A stretch of 64,000 nt of DNA from Olavius algarvensis Delta 4 endosymbiont (GTDB taxonomy: Bacteria; Desulfobacterota; Desulfobacteria; Desulfobacterales; CAJINA01), in contig CAJINA010000176.1 of NCBI GenBank assembly GCA_905176665.1, positions 57,537 through 121,536 on the forward strand, in the 5' to 3' direction. Position 1 is the first letter of the stretch. Every line of letters starts with the position of its first letter. Both the position numbers and the translations under genes were made by a program. A model generated the notes under the pieces. It saw only the letters and a program-made list of their open reading frames with translations. It searched no databases and had not been told where the DNA came from. Shown piece by piece: positions 27,109 through 39,013 of the stretch.

Positions 27109-28021
27109 GATCCCCCTGACTGTTATTCCGCCGCTGCATAAACAGACGCTGGAGATAGAGGGTAACAAACCCCATGGCCGTGGCGAACTGAGAAATCAGG
27201 GCCAATGCCAGGCGTATGCGTCGTGCTATGGGGCTCGGGCGGCGGCAATTGTAGATCAGAAGATTTAGATAGAAGGTCATGGACTCCAGCTCGATATACC
27301 GCTGTGACTCATAGCGGGCGCGATTCAAATGGTACCGCAGCGTCCCGCGGCCATACCGATAATGCTGCCGCCAGAAAGCTGCCAAGTTCATGTGGTGGAA
27401 ATGCAACACCATCAAATCTGGCACATAGGCGAGTTTGCCGCCTGAGCGGCGCCAGCGGTAGCAGACCTCGCGGTCATCGCCGGCAAAGGGGTAGCGGGGG
27501 TTGAAGCCGCCGATGTTGTGAAACCCGGTCGCTGGAATAATCAGGTTGTTGGAGGTAAAGAATGTGGGCGGGCGCTCGGAATGTGCGCGGCCGGAACAGA
27601 TGAAGTCGATGAGCGCCTGGCTGGTCGCCGCATACGGATTGGCACGCAAACCATTCACGATCCGCCCGCCGATGATAGCCTGCGGGTGCTGGCGAATGGC
27701 AGACTTAATTTGCAACCACCAATTCGGCGGCACCTGGCAGTCGTCGTCTAAAAAAACAAGGTATTCCCCCTTGGCCGCAACAGCCCCGCGATTGCGGGCC
27801 ATGGAAGGACCGGCTTGCCTCTGGCGCAAGATGGTGAGTCTGAACAACGGGTCGAATTTTTTTAAGAGCCCGTCAATAGAAACAGATTCGCCATCATCTA
27901 TGACGATAACCTCCGACCGCGCGCGGGGCAGCCTCGCCGCGGCAATGCTGGCCAGGCATTTTTTTAATAGAGCAGGGCGCCTGTAGGTGGGGATGATGAT
28001 GGAGACAGTCGGCTTTTCCAC
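27083..28021 (-). CDS. GT2 family glycosyltransferase, GTG start
   Basis: A GT-A transferase of about 312 residues. It starts VEKPTVSIIIPTYRRPALLK, with GVIVIDDGES-like and YLVFLDDDCQVP motifs (the DDD metal site), and the acceptor motif AGDDREVCYRWRR. A hydrophobic segment lies near the C-terminus (IRLALALISQFATAMGFVTLY). GTG at 28021 is preferred because AGAGGA lies 5 bases upstream; a TTG at 28057 would start inside the terminator of the FHA gene. Only about 20 bases separate that terminator from the start, so this gene needs read-through or its own promoter. Confidence 0.8.
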   Translation of the reverse strand: MEKPTVSIIIPTYRRPALLKKCLASIAAARLPRARSEVIVIDDGESVSIDGLLKKFDPLFRLTILRQRQAGPSMARNRGAVAAKGEYLVFLDDDCQVPPNWWLQIKSAIRQHPQAIIGGRIVNGLRANPYAATSQALIDFICSGRAHSERPPTFFTSNNLIIPATGFHNIGGFNPRYPFAGDDREVCYRWRRSGGKLAYVPDLMVLHFHHMNLAAFWRQHYRYGRGTLRYHLNRARYESQRYIELESMTFYLNLLIYNCRRPSPIARRIRLALALISQFATAMGFVTLYLQRLFMQRRNNSQGDPICGSKPQ

Positions 28022-28041
28022 GCTGTCCTCTTTGGGCCCAT

Positions 28042-28068
28042 AAAAAAAGGCCTGCAAGACAGGCCTTT
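28042..28068 (-). terminator. Rho-independent terminator of the CHASE2/kinase/PP2C/FHA operon
   Basis: The inverted repeat AAAGGCCTG (28046-28054) and CAGGCCTTT (28060-28068) has a 5-base loop. Read on the minus strand, the stem is followed by a run of seven T (28042-28048). It lies 28 bases past the FHA stop codon. Confidence 0.85.
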
Positions 28069-28095
28069 AAATTCCGTTGCGTATCAGGAGCGCGG

Positions 28096-28800
28096 TTAGC
28101 TCTTGATAAAGAACTGCATCTTGACCGCCCCGAACTCGATGTTGTCGAACTCTTTGAGCATAACCGAATCTTTAACTGTTTCGCCGTTCACCTTGGGTTT
28201 GGTCATGCCTTCCACGAAGGCCAGCGAATAGCCGTTGGGGCGTTTGCTGATGGTGGCGGCGGTTTTGCCCATCATCAGGCCGCCGATAACAATGTCGCAG
28301 GCGGATGCCTTGCCGATTTTGGTGAGCTTCTTGGTCAGCTCGATTTCACCTTCACCGCCGGCCAGGTAGGACAGCACACCGGTGGCCACGGCGGCTTTCT
28401 TGGCGGCCGGTGCGGCCTTCGAAAGCATGTCCTTGTACTTATCCGTGTCCATGACCATGGTCTGGTCCATGTTGCCGGCCGCGGCGGCGGCCGGTGGGCG
28501 CTTTTCGCCTTCATTATATTCAAAAACCAGACAATGTTTGCCGATGATGATCTTATCGCCGTGCTTGAGCCAGTGCGTAGTTACCAGTTCCTTATTCACG
28601 AAGCTGCCGTTTTTACTCTTCAAGTCGGTGAGCAGATACTCTTCTCCCACGGCATCTACCTTCGCGTGGTGACCGGATACCGCCAGGTTCTCAATGGAGA
28701 CATCATTACTCTCCTTGCGGCCGATGGTCAGGGACTTACCGGGCTCAATGGGGTATTCACCGAGTTTGTTGTCTTTAAATTTTAACGTCAGCGTCGGCAT
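28096..28800 (-). CDS. FHA domain-containing protein
   Basis: A 234-residue protein. The N-terminal FHA domain (about residues 20-95) has all the phosphothreonine-binding signatures: IGRKESNDV, VSGHHA and LKSKNGSFVN. After a linker rich in Ala/Lys (residues about 105-150) a second, degenerate FHA-like module follows (LTKIGKASACDIVIGGLMMG, then ISKRPNGYSLAFVEG, MTKPKVNGETV). It probably reads the phosphorylation state set by the kinase and phosphatase genes just upstream. It is the last gene of the operon and starts 14 bases after the phosphatase stop. Confidence 0.9.
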   Translation of the reverse strand: MPTLTLKFKDNKLGEYPIEPGKSLTIGRKESNDVSIENLAVSGHHAKVDAVGEEYLLTDLKSKNGSFVNKELVTTHWLKHGDKIIIGKHCLVFEYNEGEKRPPAAAAAGNMDQTMVMDTDKYKDMLSKAAPAAKKAAVATGVLSYLAGGEGEIELTKKLTKIGKASACDIVIGGLMMGKTAATISKRPNGYSLAFVEGMTKPKVNGETVKDSVMLKEFDNIEFGAVKMQFFIKS

Positions 28801-28814
28801 CTTAGATCCTCTTT

Positions 28815-29645
28815 TTAATTAAGTAACTTTTTTAAGGGGGACATCAGCCATGAAACCATACCCATGATTCCACCGCTTTGATGTTTGATGGCGTTGACTT
28901 TCAAGGTAATGACCGTAATGTTGTCGTGCCCGCCACATTCATTGGCCATATCCACCAGGATTTTACAGGCTTTTTCAGGCTTCTCGTTCTCAATGATATC
29001 CAGAATCTCTTCGGGCTCAACCAGGTCCGTCAGACCGTCCGAACTGATCACTACCATATCCCCCTGGTAATAGGGGATTTCCGTTATGTCCGGCAGGACT
29101 GTTTCTTCGATGCCCATGGCCCGGGTCAGCATATTGCGGTATTGGGCCCCGATTTGATGGGCAGCTTCAGGATCGATGGCCACCTGCTCGGAGATGACGT
29201 TGTGGGTCACCGATAGCTGCTCAATCGAACCATTATGGATCACGTAAATCGGGCTGTCACCTACGTTGGCCAGAATCAGGGCATCATCGGTGAAATAGGC
29301 CGCCGAAACGGTGGAACCCATGCCTTTGAATTTTTCTTTGCTGGAGGCGACATGAAATACGCCCCGATTGGCCAGTAGAATGCCGGAAAGAAGCCGGTTG
29401 GCCTCTTTGGAAAGGCTTTCATCGGCATCTTCAAGCTCCTCAGCGTCTTCATCCTCCTCAAAACGTTGCATATAGTCGCGCAGGGTCTCGACTACCAGTT
29501 TGCTGGCTACCTCTCCGGCTGCGTGTCCGCCCATCCCATCGGCGACCACGTATAGATTCTGTTCTTCGTCAATAAAGAGGGAATCCTCGTTGTGGGGTCT
29601 TTTTCTGCCAACATCGGTTATGCCTGCAGATTCTATTAAAACCAT
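28815..29645 (-). CDS. PP2C-family Ser/Thr protein phosphatase
   Basis: A 276-residue metal-dependent phosphatase. Motifs seen are RPHNEDSLF near residue 16, VVADGMGGHAAGEVAS (metal-binding Asp-Gly) near 34, LANVGDSPIYV, ISSDGLTDLV and CGGHDNITVITLKV, in the PP2C order, so it should be active. It most likely reverses the action of the CHASE2 kinase encoded upstream. The 233-base gap between the kinase stop and this start holds no convincing gene; an internal promoter there is possible. Confidence 0.92.
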   Translation of the reverse strand: MVLIESAGITDVGRKRPHNEDSLFIDEEQNLYVVADGMGGHAAGEVASKLVVETLRDYMQRFEEDEDAEELEDADESLSKEANRLLSGILLANRGVFHVASSKEKFKGMGSTVSAAYFTDDALILANVGDSPIYVIHNGSIEQLSVTHNVISEQVAIDPEAAHQIGAQYRNMLTRAMGIEETVLPDITEIPYYQGDMVVISSDGLTDLVEPEEILDIIENEKPEKACKILVDMANECGGHDNITVITLKVNAIKHQSGGIMGMVSWLMSPLKKLLN

Positions 29646-29878
29646 TTACCCTGGACTCCATTGAAAATACTCTCATCCCACGCGAATAGAGAAAGCCCGA
29701 CTCTGATGGCCAATCCAGTATAAAGTCGTCTGCATCGCAACCCTTTGCAACCTGTTCTTTATATATAATTGGCGTGAAAAGGTCAAGCTTTTCAACAAGG
29801 TCCGAATGCGGTGCCGGAGGATACGGCAACGCCTAAGGTGGGTCTTCCAACAGCAGGATGAGAAAATCTGAAATGTCT

Positions 29879-32422
<2,544 letters not shown>

Positions 32423-32434
32423 TTTAACTTCCTT

Positions 32435-33736
32435 CTATTTTGAGGTCATCGTGTAGGCACCATTCCAGTCTTTGGGCGGAGGTGACTTCTTGTAGTCATT
32501 GCACCTGGCCAGCATCGTTTTGCTGGGGCCGCCTTGAGGATCAATATCCAGGGCCGCATTGAAATGGATAATCGCCCGGTTCCATTCCTGGTTACGGTAG
32601 GCATACAGCCCCTTGTTGTAGGCGTCGGCCACCGCCAGCAAGTTTTGATCGGTACTGCCCTGGTACCCGAGAATTTCATAGACCGTGATCGGAACCGCCT
32701 TGCCGATCACATTGATGGCATCGATCTCGCGGGTGACGATGCTGTCGCCGGCCGCATGCCGGGTAGAGTCGCTGACCAGGGTATAGATGCCATAGATCTT
32801 ATTGACGCCCTCCAGGCGGGCGGCGGGGTTGACCGTGTCGCCCATCATGGTGTAGTCCATTCGGCTTTTGGAGCCCATGTTGCCGACAACCGCCGGGCCG
32901 GTGCACAGACCGATGCGCATATGCAGTTCCGGTTGCCCCTCTTCGCGCCAGCGGGCGCGCATCTTTTCGAGCCGCGCCTGCATGTCAATGCAGGCCATGC
33001 AAGCGACTTCGGCCTGGTTTTCCAGATAATTGGGAGCTCCGAAAAAGGCGATGATGGCATCGCCTTCAAATTTATCGACGGTACCTTCGTGCTCCAGGAC
33101 GACGTCCGTCATCTCCGTTAAAAATTCATTGAGCAGTTCGACCAGTTCCCCCGGGGTCAGCTTTTCAGAAATGCTGGTAAACCCCTGCACATCGGAAAAG
33201 AATGCCGTAATGGTGCGCTCTTCCCCGCCCAGGCTCAAGGTTTCCGGTGAATCGATCAGCTGTTTGACAACCGTGGGCGCCAGATAGGATGAAAAGGCAT
33301 CCTTGATGAATTTTTTCTGGTGACTCTCGGATAGATACTTGTAGCCGGTAATGGCCGTATAGGTCACAATGAGCACCGTCACGGGATAAACCAAGTTTAA
33401 CACAAGTCCTTGCGAGGAGAACATATATTGGCAGAAAAAGATAAACACAGTGCCCAGGGAAAAGGCCGTGATGCCTCCGGCGATAACGCCGGTACGGGCC
33501 AGGATGAATCCCAGGAGAAAACCGGCGATAATAATGGCGATCAGGTCAAAGAGGGCACCCCAGCCAGGGTGGATGATGTAACGGTTTTGCAGTACGCTGC
33601 TGACGACATTGGCGTGAATTTCAAGCCCGGGAAAAACACTGCCGAAGGGGGTGACCCGCAGGTCGTAAATACCCACGGCAGTAGCACCGATCATGACAAT
33701 CTTATCCGCCAGCATCTGGGGGGGGGACGTTGTCAT
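32435..33736 (-). CDS. Adenylate/guanylate cyclase, C-terminal part of a frameshifted CHASE2 cyclase
   Basis: The frame contains the end of a CHASE2 domain (ADKIVMIGATAVGIYDLRVTP), three membrane helices (about residues 60-135) and a class III cyclase domain (about 175-350). Catalytic residues are present: metal Asp in FFSDVQGFTS and in KFEGDAIIAFFG, and the Asn/Arg pair in TVNPAARLEG. A TPR-like tail follows. The normal N-terminus is encoded one frame away (33702-34679); the switch is at a C9 run (33718-33726), and eight C would join both into a 747-residue protein. If the frame is truly broken, this part would lack its sensor. Confidence 0.85.
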   Translation of the reverse strand: MTTSPPQMLADKIVMIGATAVGIYDLRVTPFGSVFPGLEIHANVVSSVLQNRYIIHPGWGALFDLIAIIIAGFLLGFILARTGVIAGGITAFSLGTVFIFFCQYMFSSQGLVLNLVYPVTVLIVTYTAITGYKYLSESHQKKFIKDAFSSYLAPTVVKQLIDSPETLSLGGEERTITAFFSDVQGFTSISEKLTPGELVELLNEFLTEMTDVVLEHEGTVDKFEGDAIIAFFGAPNYLENQAEVACMACIDMQARLEKMRARWREEGQPELHMRIGLCTGPAVVGNMGSKSRMDYTMMGDTVNPAARLEGVNKIYGIYTLVSDSTRHAAGDSIVTREIDAINVIGKAVPITVYEILGYQGSTDQNLLAVADAYNKGLYAYRNQEWNRAIIHFNAALDIDPQGGPSKTMLARCNDYKKSPPPKDWNGAYTMTSK

Positions 33737-34679
33737 TCAGGATGTCGGTTATGGAAATGTGCGGAAAGGTTTTTTCCGGTCCATGGTAGTTAATCAATAC
33801 CCGGCCGGCCTCATCGGTGGGAACAGACTGCGTTCCGATGTCGACGGATTCCACGCCGAATTCGGCAACCCGGACGGATAGGGGTTCATCCAGGTAAGCG
33901 CTTGCCGCCATCATGGAAAGCGGGGCAAAAAGCTGATCGCGGAACTTGATGACGGCCGGGATCCAGCGCACAACCCCATCGGGGTCCGGAAACATATTGA
34001 AATAGCCGGCATAGGGTGTGGCGGTGGCGATCCGGGTAATATTTGATTGCGGCAGGGCGGCTTTTATCATGGGGAGTTGCTGAGCTTCCGGGTTGGCATA
34101 GCGTACGAACTTGTAGCCGCCGGGGGCGATGTTTTCCTGGTGAATTTCGATTGTCTTTTCATCCACATGGGAGAGGTCGGACTGGCCCATGTGAAAGAAA
34201 TAACCCAGGACGACTTTTGATTGCGAGCTTTCGATTGCTCCGGCCAGCAGACGGTCTTCGTCCGACCTGAGCTTCAACTCTTCCAGATAAGCCTGCAGGC
34301 GGTTGTCATTAAGCTTGAATTGCCCGATATCAGTCTGGATAGTGCTGATGGCGTTCACAACCCGCTGGTCATCCGGTTCCAGGAAACCGATATCAAAAGC
34401 CGTCACCCGCGCGCCGGCCCCAGAAAGCTTGTTGATCAGCTTGGCCATTTTTGATCGTGGCCAGACCCACTTGCCCTCGGTGTTGATGCTTTTTTCATCA
34501 ATGACGGCCAGCACAACCTGCTGGGAAGCAGGGGCTTTGTCCCGGGACCTGAACCGGAGGTCGAGGGTTTTCAACTCCATGAGATCCAGGAAGGGAATCC
34601 CGGCCATATAAGCGACTATGCCGGCCACGGTGATCAGGACAGATAACTTGAAGGGCGATAACTTGAACAGTTTTTTCAT
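33702..34679 (-). CDS. CHASE2 sensor, N-terminal part of the frameshifted cyclase
   Basis: 325 residues: a membrane helix (about 11-30) and most of a CHASE2 domain (LKTLDLRFRSRDKAP, VVLAVIDEKSINTEGKWVWP, RVTAFDIGFLEPDD, VLINYHGPEKTFPHISITDIL). The frame stops a few codons after the C9 run at 33718-33726 (ending VPPPDAGG), exactly where the other frame goes on as VPPQMLADKIVM in a normal CHASE2 protein. So this and 32435-33736 are one gene, either phase-variable, truly broken or affected by a base-call error. Confidence 0.85.
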   Translation of the reverse strand: MKKLFKLSPFKLSVLITVAGIVAYMAGIPFLDLMELKTLDLRFRSRDKAPASQQVVLAVIDEKSINTEGKWVWPRSKMAKLINKLSGAGARVTAFDIGFLEPDDQRVVNAISTIQTDIGQFKLNDNRLQAYLEELKLRSDEDRLLAGAIESSQSKVVLGYFFHMGQSDLSHVDEKTIEIHQENIAPGGYKFVRYANPEAQQLPMIKAALPQSNITRIATATPYAGYFNMFPDPDGVVRWIPAVIKFRDQLFAPLSMMAASAYLDEPLSVRVAEFGVESVDIGTQSVPTDEAGRVLINYHGPEKTFPHISITDILNDNVPPPDAGG

Positions 34680-34930
34680 AAAGGCACCATGCAGCTTGAA
34701 CGCCTGGAGACCCTTGCAGAATACCCGTTTGCGTCCGTTCGGTCACCGAGTTTCCTGCGCATCCGAAAGCTCATCAACGGATTGTAACAAAAGTGATTCA
34801 GCGCCTGGTGAACGGAAACAAAACCGGGCATTTCCCAAGAGTCTCGCCAGTGCCGAAAGATCGGTTTCAGATTGAAGAAGACACCCGAAAAATGCGGATA
34901 GAACTGTTAACCACCCGAAGGTGTTATACT

Positions 34931-34959
34931 TTTATATTGCATGCTATAGAATAAGTCAA
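34931..34959 (-). promoter_or_regulatory. Sigma-70-type promoter for the CHASE2 cyclase operon
   Basis: On the minus strand TTGACT (34954-34959) is followed, after a 17-base spacer, by TATAAA (34931-34936). It faces the CHASE2 cyclase start at 34679, leaving a leader of about 245 bases. It sits in the 429-base gap 34680-35108; I see no gene in that gap. Confidence 0.55.
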
Positions 34960-35108
34960 CATACGAAGGTCGGCAAGAGCGGTCTGTATGGGGACATTCA
35001 TTATTCTCCGGCCGGACCAATTGCGGGCCTTACAGAAGACGGTCTACAAAGAACATCGGCAAAGGTAAAATCCGGAGGTGGATATTTTACAGCGTGCGCT
35101 TTCGAGCC

Positions 35109-37067
35109 TCACGGATGGGTGGCCCTAAACAGGGCCGGCACGGCACCAGGAAAGGGGGTATCGGCGGTTTTGCCCGTCTTAGGGTGCAGGTAGCGGCGCC
35201 GGATATTGTCCGGGCGGTCAAAATAGGCCACCGTGTCGTCTTGAAAAACGGCCCGGAAGAAATCAATCCAGATGGGCAGGGCTGCCCTGGCGCCGGTTTC
35301 TCCCCGGCCAAGGGGCCCGCCATCATCCCTGCCGACCCAGACGCCAGCGGTGAGAGTCGGTGAAAAGCCGACAAACAGGGCATCGCGGTAGGCATTGGTC
35401 GTTCCGGTTTTACCGGCCACATTCCGACCGAGCGTTCTGGCCTGGCGACCGGTGCCTTCGCGGACAACACTTACGAGCATGTCAGTCATGATCGCGGCGG
35501 CGCCTCGTCGCATGGCCACTTTCTTTTGCCGGGTGTTCTTCCAGAGAATTTGCCCGGAAGCGTCCGCTATGGCCGTGACCCCGAATGGTTTGATGTGGTG
35601 CCCGCCGTTGGGAAAGACCGCATAGGCGGCGGTCAACTCCAGTAGGGTTGTTTCCGAGGTCCCCAAAGCCAGGGAGAGGTTGGATTGCAGGGGGGCCTGG
35701 ATTCCTGCCCGGCGGGCGAAATCTATGACTGCCGGCGGCCCCAGGGCCTCTATCAACCGCACGGCGGGAATGTTTTTAGAAAGGGATAGAGCCCGGCGCA
35801 GGGTAATCTCGCCCTTGAAGTCTTTGGAATAGTTCTGCGGCTGCCAGGGCTTATTGGCGGCGCCCTGCTGGTAGACTACCGGTGCGTCCAGTATCAACCG
35901 GTCCTGGGAATAGCCTTTTTCAATCGCCTTGGCATATACCAGTGGCTTGAAGGCCGATCCCGGCTGGCGATAGGCATCGGTGGCCCTGTTAAAAGGGCTC
36001 TGGGCGTAATCACGTCCCCCAACCATGGCCAGGATTCCACCGGAGGCCCCGTCCAGCGCAACCAGCGCGTATTCCGGATTCAGGTTTGCTACCCGGTTTC
36101 GGTGCATTCTTTGTCTAAGACGGTCGAGGCCTTTACTACCCGCCTCATGGGCAGCCTGCTGCAGCCTGGAATTCAGGGTAGTAAAAACAGTTAGGCCACC
36201 TTTGTATAGCTGGAACTCACCGACAGCTTCTTCCAGCTGTGGCTTGATATACGCCACGAAATAGGGCGCGGCCTGATTCGCCGGCACCCTGTTTGCAAGG
36301 CGGACCGGACTGTTCGCCGCCGCCTGATACTGTTGCTGGGTGAGCAGACCGGTAACCAGCATCTGCTTTAAAACGATATTTCTGCGCCGAATGGCCAGGT
36401 CCAGGTTTACCAGCGGGGAATAACGCGAGGGCGCTTTGGGCATGCCGGCGATAAGGGCGCATTCGGGCAGGTCCAGTTCCCCGACCCTCTTCCCGAAGAA
36501 GAGTCGGGCGGCGGACTCCACGCCGTAGGCCCCACTGCCAAAGTACACCTGGTTGAGGTAAAGCGCCAGGATCTCATCTTTCGTGTAGCGCCTTTCAAGC
36601 TGAAATGCCAAAATGGCTTCTTTGATCTTGCGGGTGATGGTCTTTTTATTTGTCAGAAAAAGAGTCTTGGTCAGTTGTTGGGTAATCGTGCTGGCGCCTT
36701 CCACGAATTCGCCGGCCTGGATATCACGTACGATGGCCCGGGCGATTCCTTTTAGGTCCACCCCCCCGTGAGAGTAGAATTTTCTGTCTTCGGTGGTGAT
36801 CAGGGCTTGTTTGAGATGATCCGGCATGTCTGCAAGGCGGACCGGGTCCCGCCGTTCAGCGTAGAGTTCCGCCAATAGCTGATTGTCGGCGGAATAGATA
36901 CGGGTTACCGCGGAGGGGGTATACTCTTCGAGGGCGCGAATTTGCGGCAGGTCGCGGGTAAACGCGAAAAAGGCACCGGCCAGGGAACCGAACAGCATGC
37001 CGCCCAATAAAACCGCCGCCAGGGCAGCCATTTTGCGATCAAGGAAGGATTTCAGTTGCATTATCAA
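35109..37067 (-). CDS. Penicillin-binding protein 1A (bifunctional transglycosylase/transpeptidase)
   Basis: A 652-residue class A PBP. One N-terminal membrane helix (about 12-36) precedes a GT51 transglycosylase domain with the catalytic Glu93 in TTEDRKFYSH and the motifs EGASTITQQLTKTLF, RKIKEAILA and LNQVYFGSGAYGVE. The transpeptidase domain has GSAFKPLVYA (Ser-x-x-Lys), SLSKN and GKTGTT. All catalytic residues are present. It is somewhat short against E. coli PBP1A, with a compact linker. It polymerises and cross-links peptidoglycan on the periplasmic side. It is transcribed alone. Confidence 0.93.
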   Translation of the reverse strand: MIMQLKSFLDRKMAALAAVLLGGMLFGSLAGAFFAFTRDLPQIRALEEYTPSAVTRIYSADNQLLAELYAERRDPVRLADMPDHLKQALITTEDRKFYSHGGVDLKGIARAIVRDIQAGEFVEGASTITQQLTKTLFLTNKKTITRKIKEAILAFQLERRYTKDEILALYLNQVYFGSGAYGVESAARLFFGKRVGELDLPECALIAGMPKAPSRYSPLVNLDLAIRRRNIVLKQMLVTGLLTQQQYQAAANSPVRLANRVPANQAAPYFVAYIKPQLEEAVGEFQLYKGGLTVFTTLNSRLQQAAHEAGSKGLDRLRQRMHRNRVANLNPEYALVALDGASGGILAMVGGRDYAQSPFNRATDAYRQPGSAFKPLVYAKAIEKGYSQDRLILDAPVVYQQGAANKPWQPQNYSKDFKGEITLRRALSLSKNIPAVRLIEALGPPAVIDFARRAGIQAPLQSNLSLALGTSETTLLELTAAYAVFPNGGHHIKPFGVTAIADASGQILWKNTRQKKVAMRRGAAAIMTDMLVSVVREGTGRQARTLGRNVAGKTGTTNAYRDALFVGFSPTLTAGVWVGRDDGGPLGRGETGARAALPIWIDFFRAVFQDDTVAYFDRPDNIRRRYLHPKTGKTADTPFPGAVPALFRATHP

Positions 37068-37179
37068 TCATTCTGTATAATGAATTTGGGACTTTCTACT
37101 GGACATTTTTTAAAGGGCTCAATTTGCAGAAAGCCCTTTGCCACAGGGGCAACCAACAACTGGAAACAGGAGAATCAGC

Positions 37180-37467
37180 ATGAGCCAGCACCATGACCAC
37201 GATCATTCACATGGCCACGACCATGACCATCACCACGATCAAGCGCAGCATTCGGACGGTACCCTATCATTTGAAGATAAAATGATCAAACTCCTGGAAC
37301 ACTGGATCAAGCACAACGAGGACCATGTGGCTTCCTACCGGGACTGGGCCCAAAAGGCGCAGTCACATGGATTGCCGGAAGCCGGCGACCGGTTATCGGA
37401 AGTGGCGGAATTGACCGCGGGCCTTACGGGTAAATTCGAACAGATTCTGGCAACCCTTAAAAAATAG
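37180..37467 (+). CDS. Small His-rich protein with helical C-terminus (possible metal binder)
   Basis: A 95-residue protein. The ATG at 37180 is chosen because AGGAGA (37168-37173) precedes it; an upstream in-frame start at 37138 is less likely. The N-terminus is a His/Asp repeat (MSQHHDHDHSHGHDHDHHHD) that could chelate nickel, zinc or copper. The rest is a predicted amphipathic helical pair (LLEHWIKHNEDHVASYRDWA, then EVAELTAGLTGKFEQILATL). No signal peptide. The function is unknown to me; metal storage or delivery is a guess based on the His run. Confidence 0.75.
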   Translation: MSQHHDHDHSHGHDHDHHHDQAQHSDGTLSFEDKMIKLLEHWIKHNEDHVASYRDWAQKAQSHGLPEAGDRLSEVAELTAGLTGKFEQILATLKK

Positions 37468-37570
37468 GCGCATTTACAGGTACACGGCTTGATCCGGGGC
37501 TCGGCGCATGCCCCTTTACCACAGCCGGCCGCAAGAATACCCAACAGGACGCGCACACTCGGGGGGGACC

Positions 37571-39004
37571 ATGAATAAGATAAGAAATGCCATGCTGCTG
37601 ATTGCCGTCCTTGTTCTGATTTCAAGTGGGCCTGTCCGGGCCGTGGGAGTGGCTGAAAGCGACGCCCTGCAGCGCGAGCATGTCGCTGTGACGGTCTATA
37701 ATAACAACCAGGGCCTGGTTCGTGATGTGCGGACCCTGAAGCTGCCGGTGGGTACCGGGGAACTGCGTTTTAAGGACGTAGCTGCCCATGTCGATCCTGT
37801 TACGGTGCGGGCCCGTTCCATTAGTCACCAGGACGGATTCAGGGTCATTGAGCAAAATTATGAATATGATCTGATGAACGCCGATAAACTGCTGGATAAG
37901 TATGTCGGGCGTACGATTGCCATACTGGATCCGGCATGCGGCAGCCAGTCCAAACCGTGCCGCGAAGTGGCGGCGCTGCTGTTAAGCAACAATCAGGGCC
38001 AGGTCTTTCAAATTGACGGCCGGATTTATCTGGGGTATCCGGGCATTCGGGTGCTGCCTAAATTACCCGCGGCCCTGATTGCCACACCAACCCTCACCTG
38101 GAAATATCGCAATAACCTGCGCAAAGCCCAGCAGCTCGAGGTGACCTACCTTACCGGCCAAATGAATTGGAAGGCGGATTACGTGCTGGCCCTGAACAAA
38201 ACCGACAGCCGGGCCGATCTGTCCGGCTGGGTGACCATCGACAACAAGAGCGGCGCCGTTTACCGCAACGCGGGGCTGAAACTCGTGGCCGGAAGCCCAC
38301 ACAAAGTCCAACCCCGTCCGGACCGGGGCGTTTACGCAGCGGAAGCCCGCATGGCGGACGCCGGCCCACCGGCTTTCAGCGAAAGCGAATTATTTGAATA
38401 CCATGTCTACGATCTGCAGGGAAAAACCGACCTGAAAAACAACCAGACCAAGCAGATCAAACTGCTGGAAGCCGCTCCGGTGAAGGTTGTCAAATCCCTT
38501 CAGGTACGCAGTTCCGGGCGCCCCTTCCGGCGTACCCGGGGCAACCAGGACCAGAAGGTTCCCGTGGCGGTATTCATACAGTTCGACAACACCAAGCCCA
38601 ACAAGCTCGGCCGGCCGCTACCGGCCGGTATTGTGCGGCTGTACAAAGCCGATGCCGACGGCAGCTATCAGTATATCGGGGAAGACCGCATCGGCCACAC
38701 CCCGAAAGAAGAGACGGTCAAGCTGCGCGTGGGGGAGGCCTTTGACGTGGTCGCGCACAGAATACAGACGGACTATCGCAAAATAAGCGACCGTCAGCAT
38801 GAGTCGGCCTGGAAGATTACCCTCAAGAATCGTAAAAAAGAAGCGGTGACGGTCGCCGTCGTAGAGTCGCTGCCGGCCAATTGGCGAATCCTTGAAAACA
38901 GCCACCCTTATGAACAAACCGACGCTTTTACCATCCAATTTCAAGTTCCGGTTCCCAAGAACGCCGAAGTGGTCTGCACCTACCGGGTGCGAGCCGGCCG
39001 TTAA
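37571..39004 (+). CDS. DUF4139 domain-containing exported protein
   Basis: A 477-residue protein starting at ATG 37571, with a run of seven G just before it serving as ribosome-binding site. A signal peptide ends near residue 28 (LVLISSGPVRA). The body has the DUF4139 pattern: VTVYNNNQGLVRDVRTLKLP with FKDVAAHVDPVTVRARS at the N-terminus, LEVTYLTGQMNWKADYVLAL in the middle and ITLKNRKKEAVTVAVVESLPANWRIL near the end. The function is unknown; members are periplasmic or surface proteins. It is followed by the AT-rich island. Confidence 0.8.
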   Translation: MNKIRNAMLLIAVLVLISSGPVRAVGVAESDALQREHVAVTVYNNNQGLVRDVRTLKLPVGTGELRFKDVAAHVDPVTVRARSISHQDGFRVIEQNYEYDLMNADKLLDKYVGRTIAILDPACGSQSKPCREVAALLLSNNQGQVFQIDGRIYLGYPGIRVLPKLPAALIATPTLTWKYRNNLRKAQQLEVTYLTGQMNWKADYVLALNKTDSRADLSGWVTIDNKSGAVYRNAGLKLVAGSPHKVQPRPDRGVYAAEARMADAGPPAFSESELFEYHVYDLQGKTDLKNNQTKQIKLLEAAPVKVVKSLQVRSSGRPFRRTRGNQDQKVPVAVFIQFDNTKPNKLGRPLPAGIVRLYKADADGSYQYIGEDRIGHTPKEETVKLRVGEAFDVVAHRIQTDYRKISDRQHESAWKITLKNRKKEAVTVAVVESLPANWRILENSHPYEQTDAFTIQFQVPVPKNAEVVCTYRVRAGR

Positions 39005-39013
39005 AGCCTGAAT

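Noticed and set aside
29569..29829. 86-codon minus-strand frame upstream of the PP2C gene
   Set aside because: It overlaps the phosphatase start in another frame, has no ribosome-binding site and no recognisable sequence.
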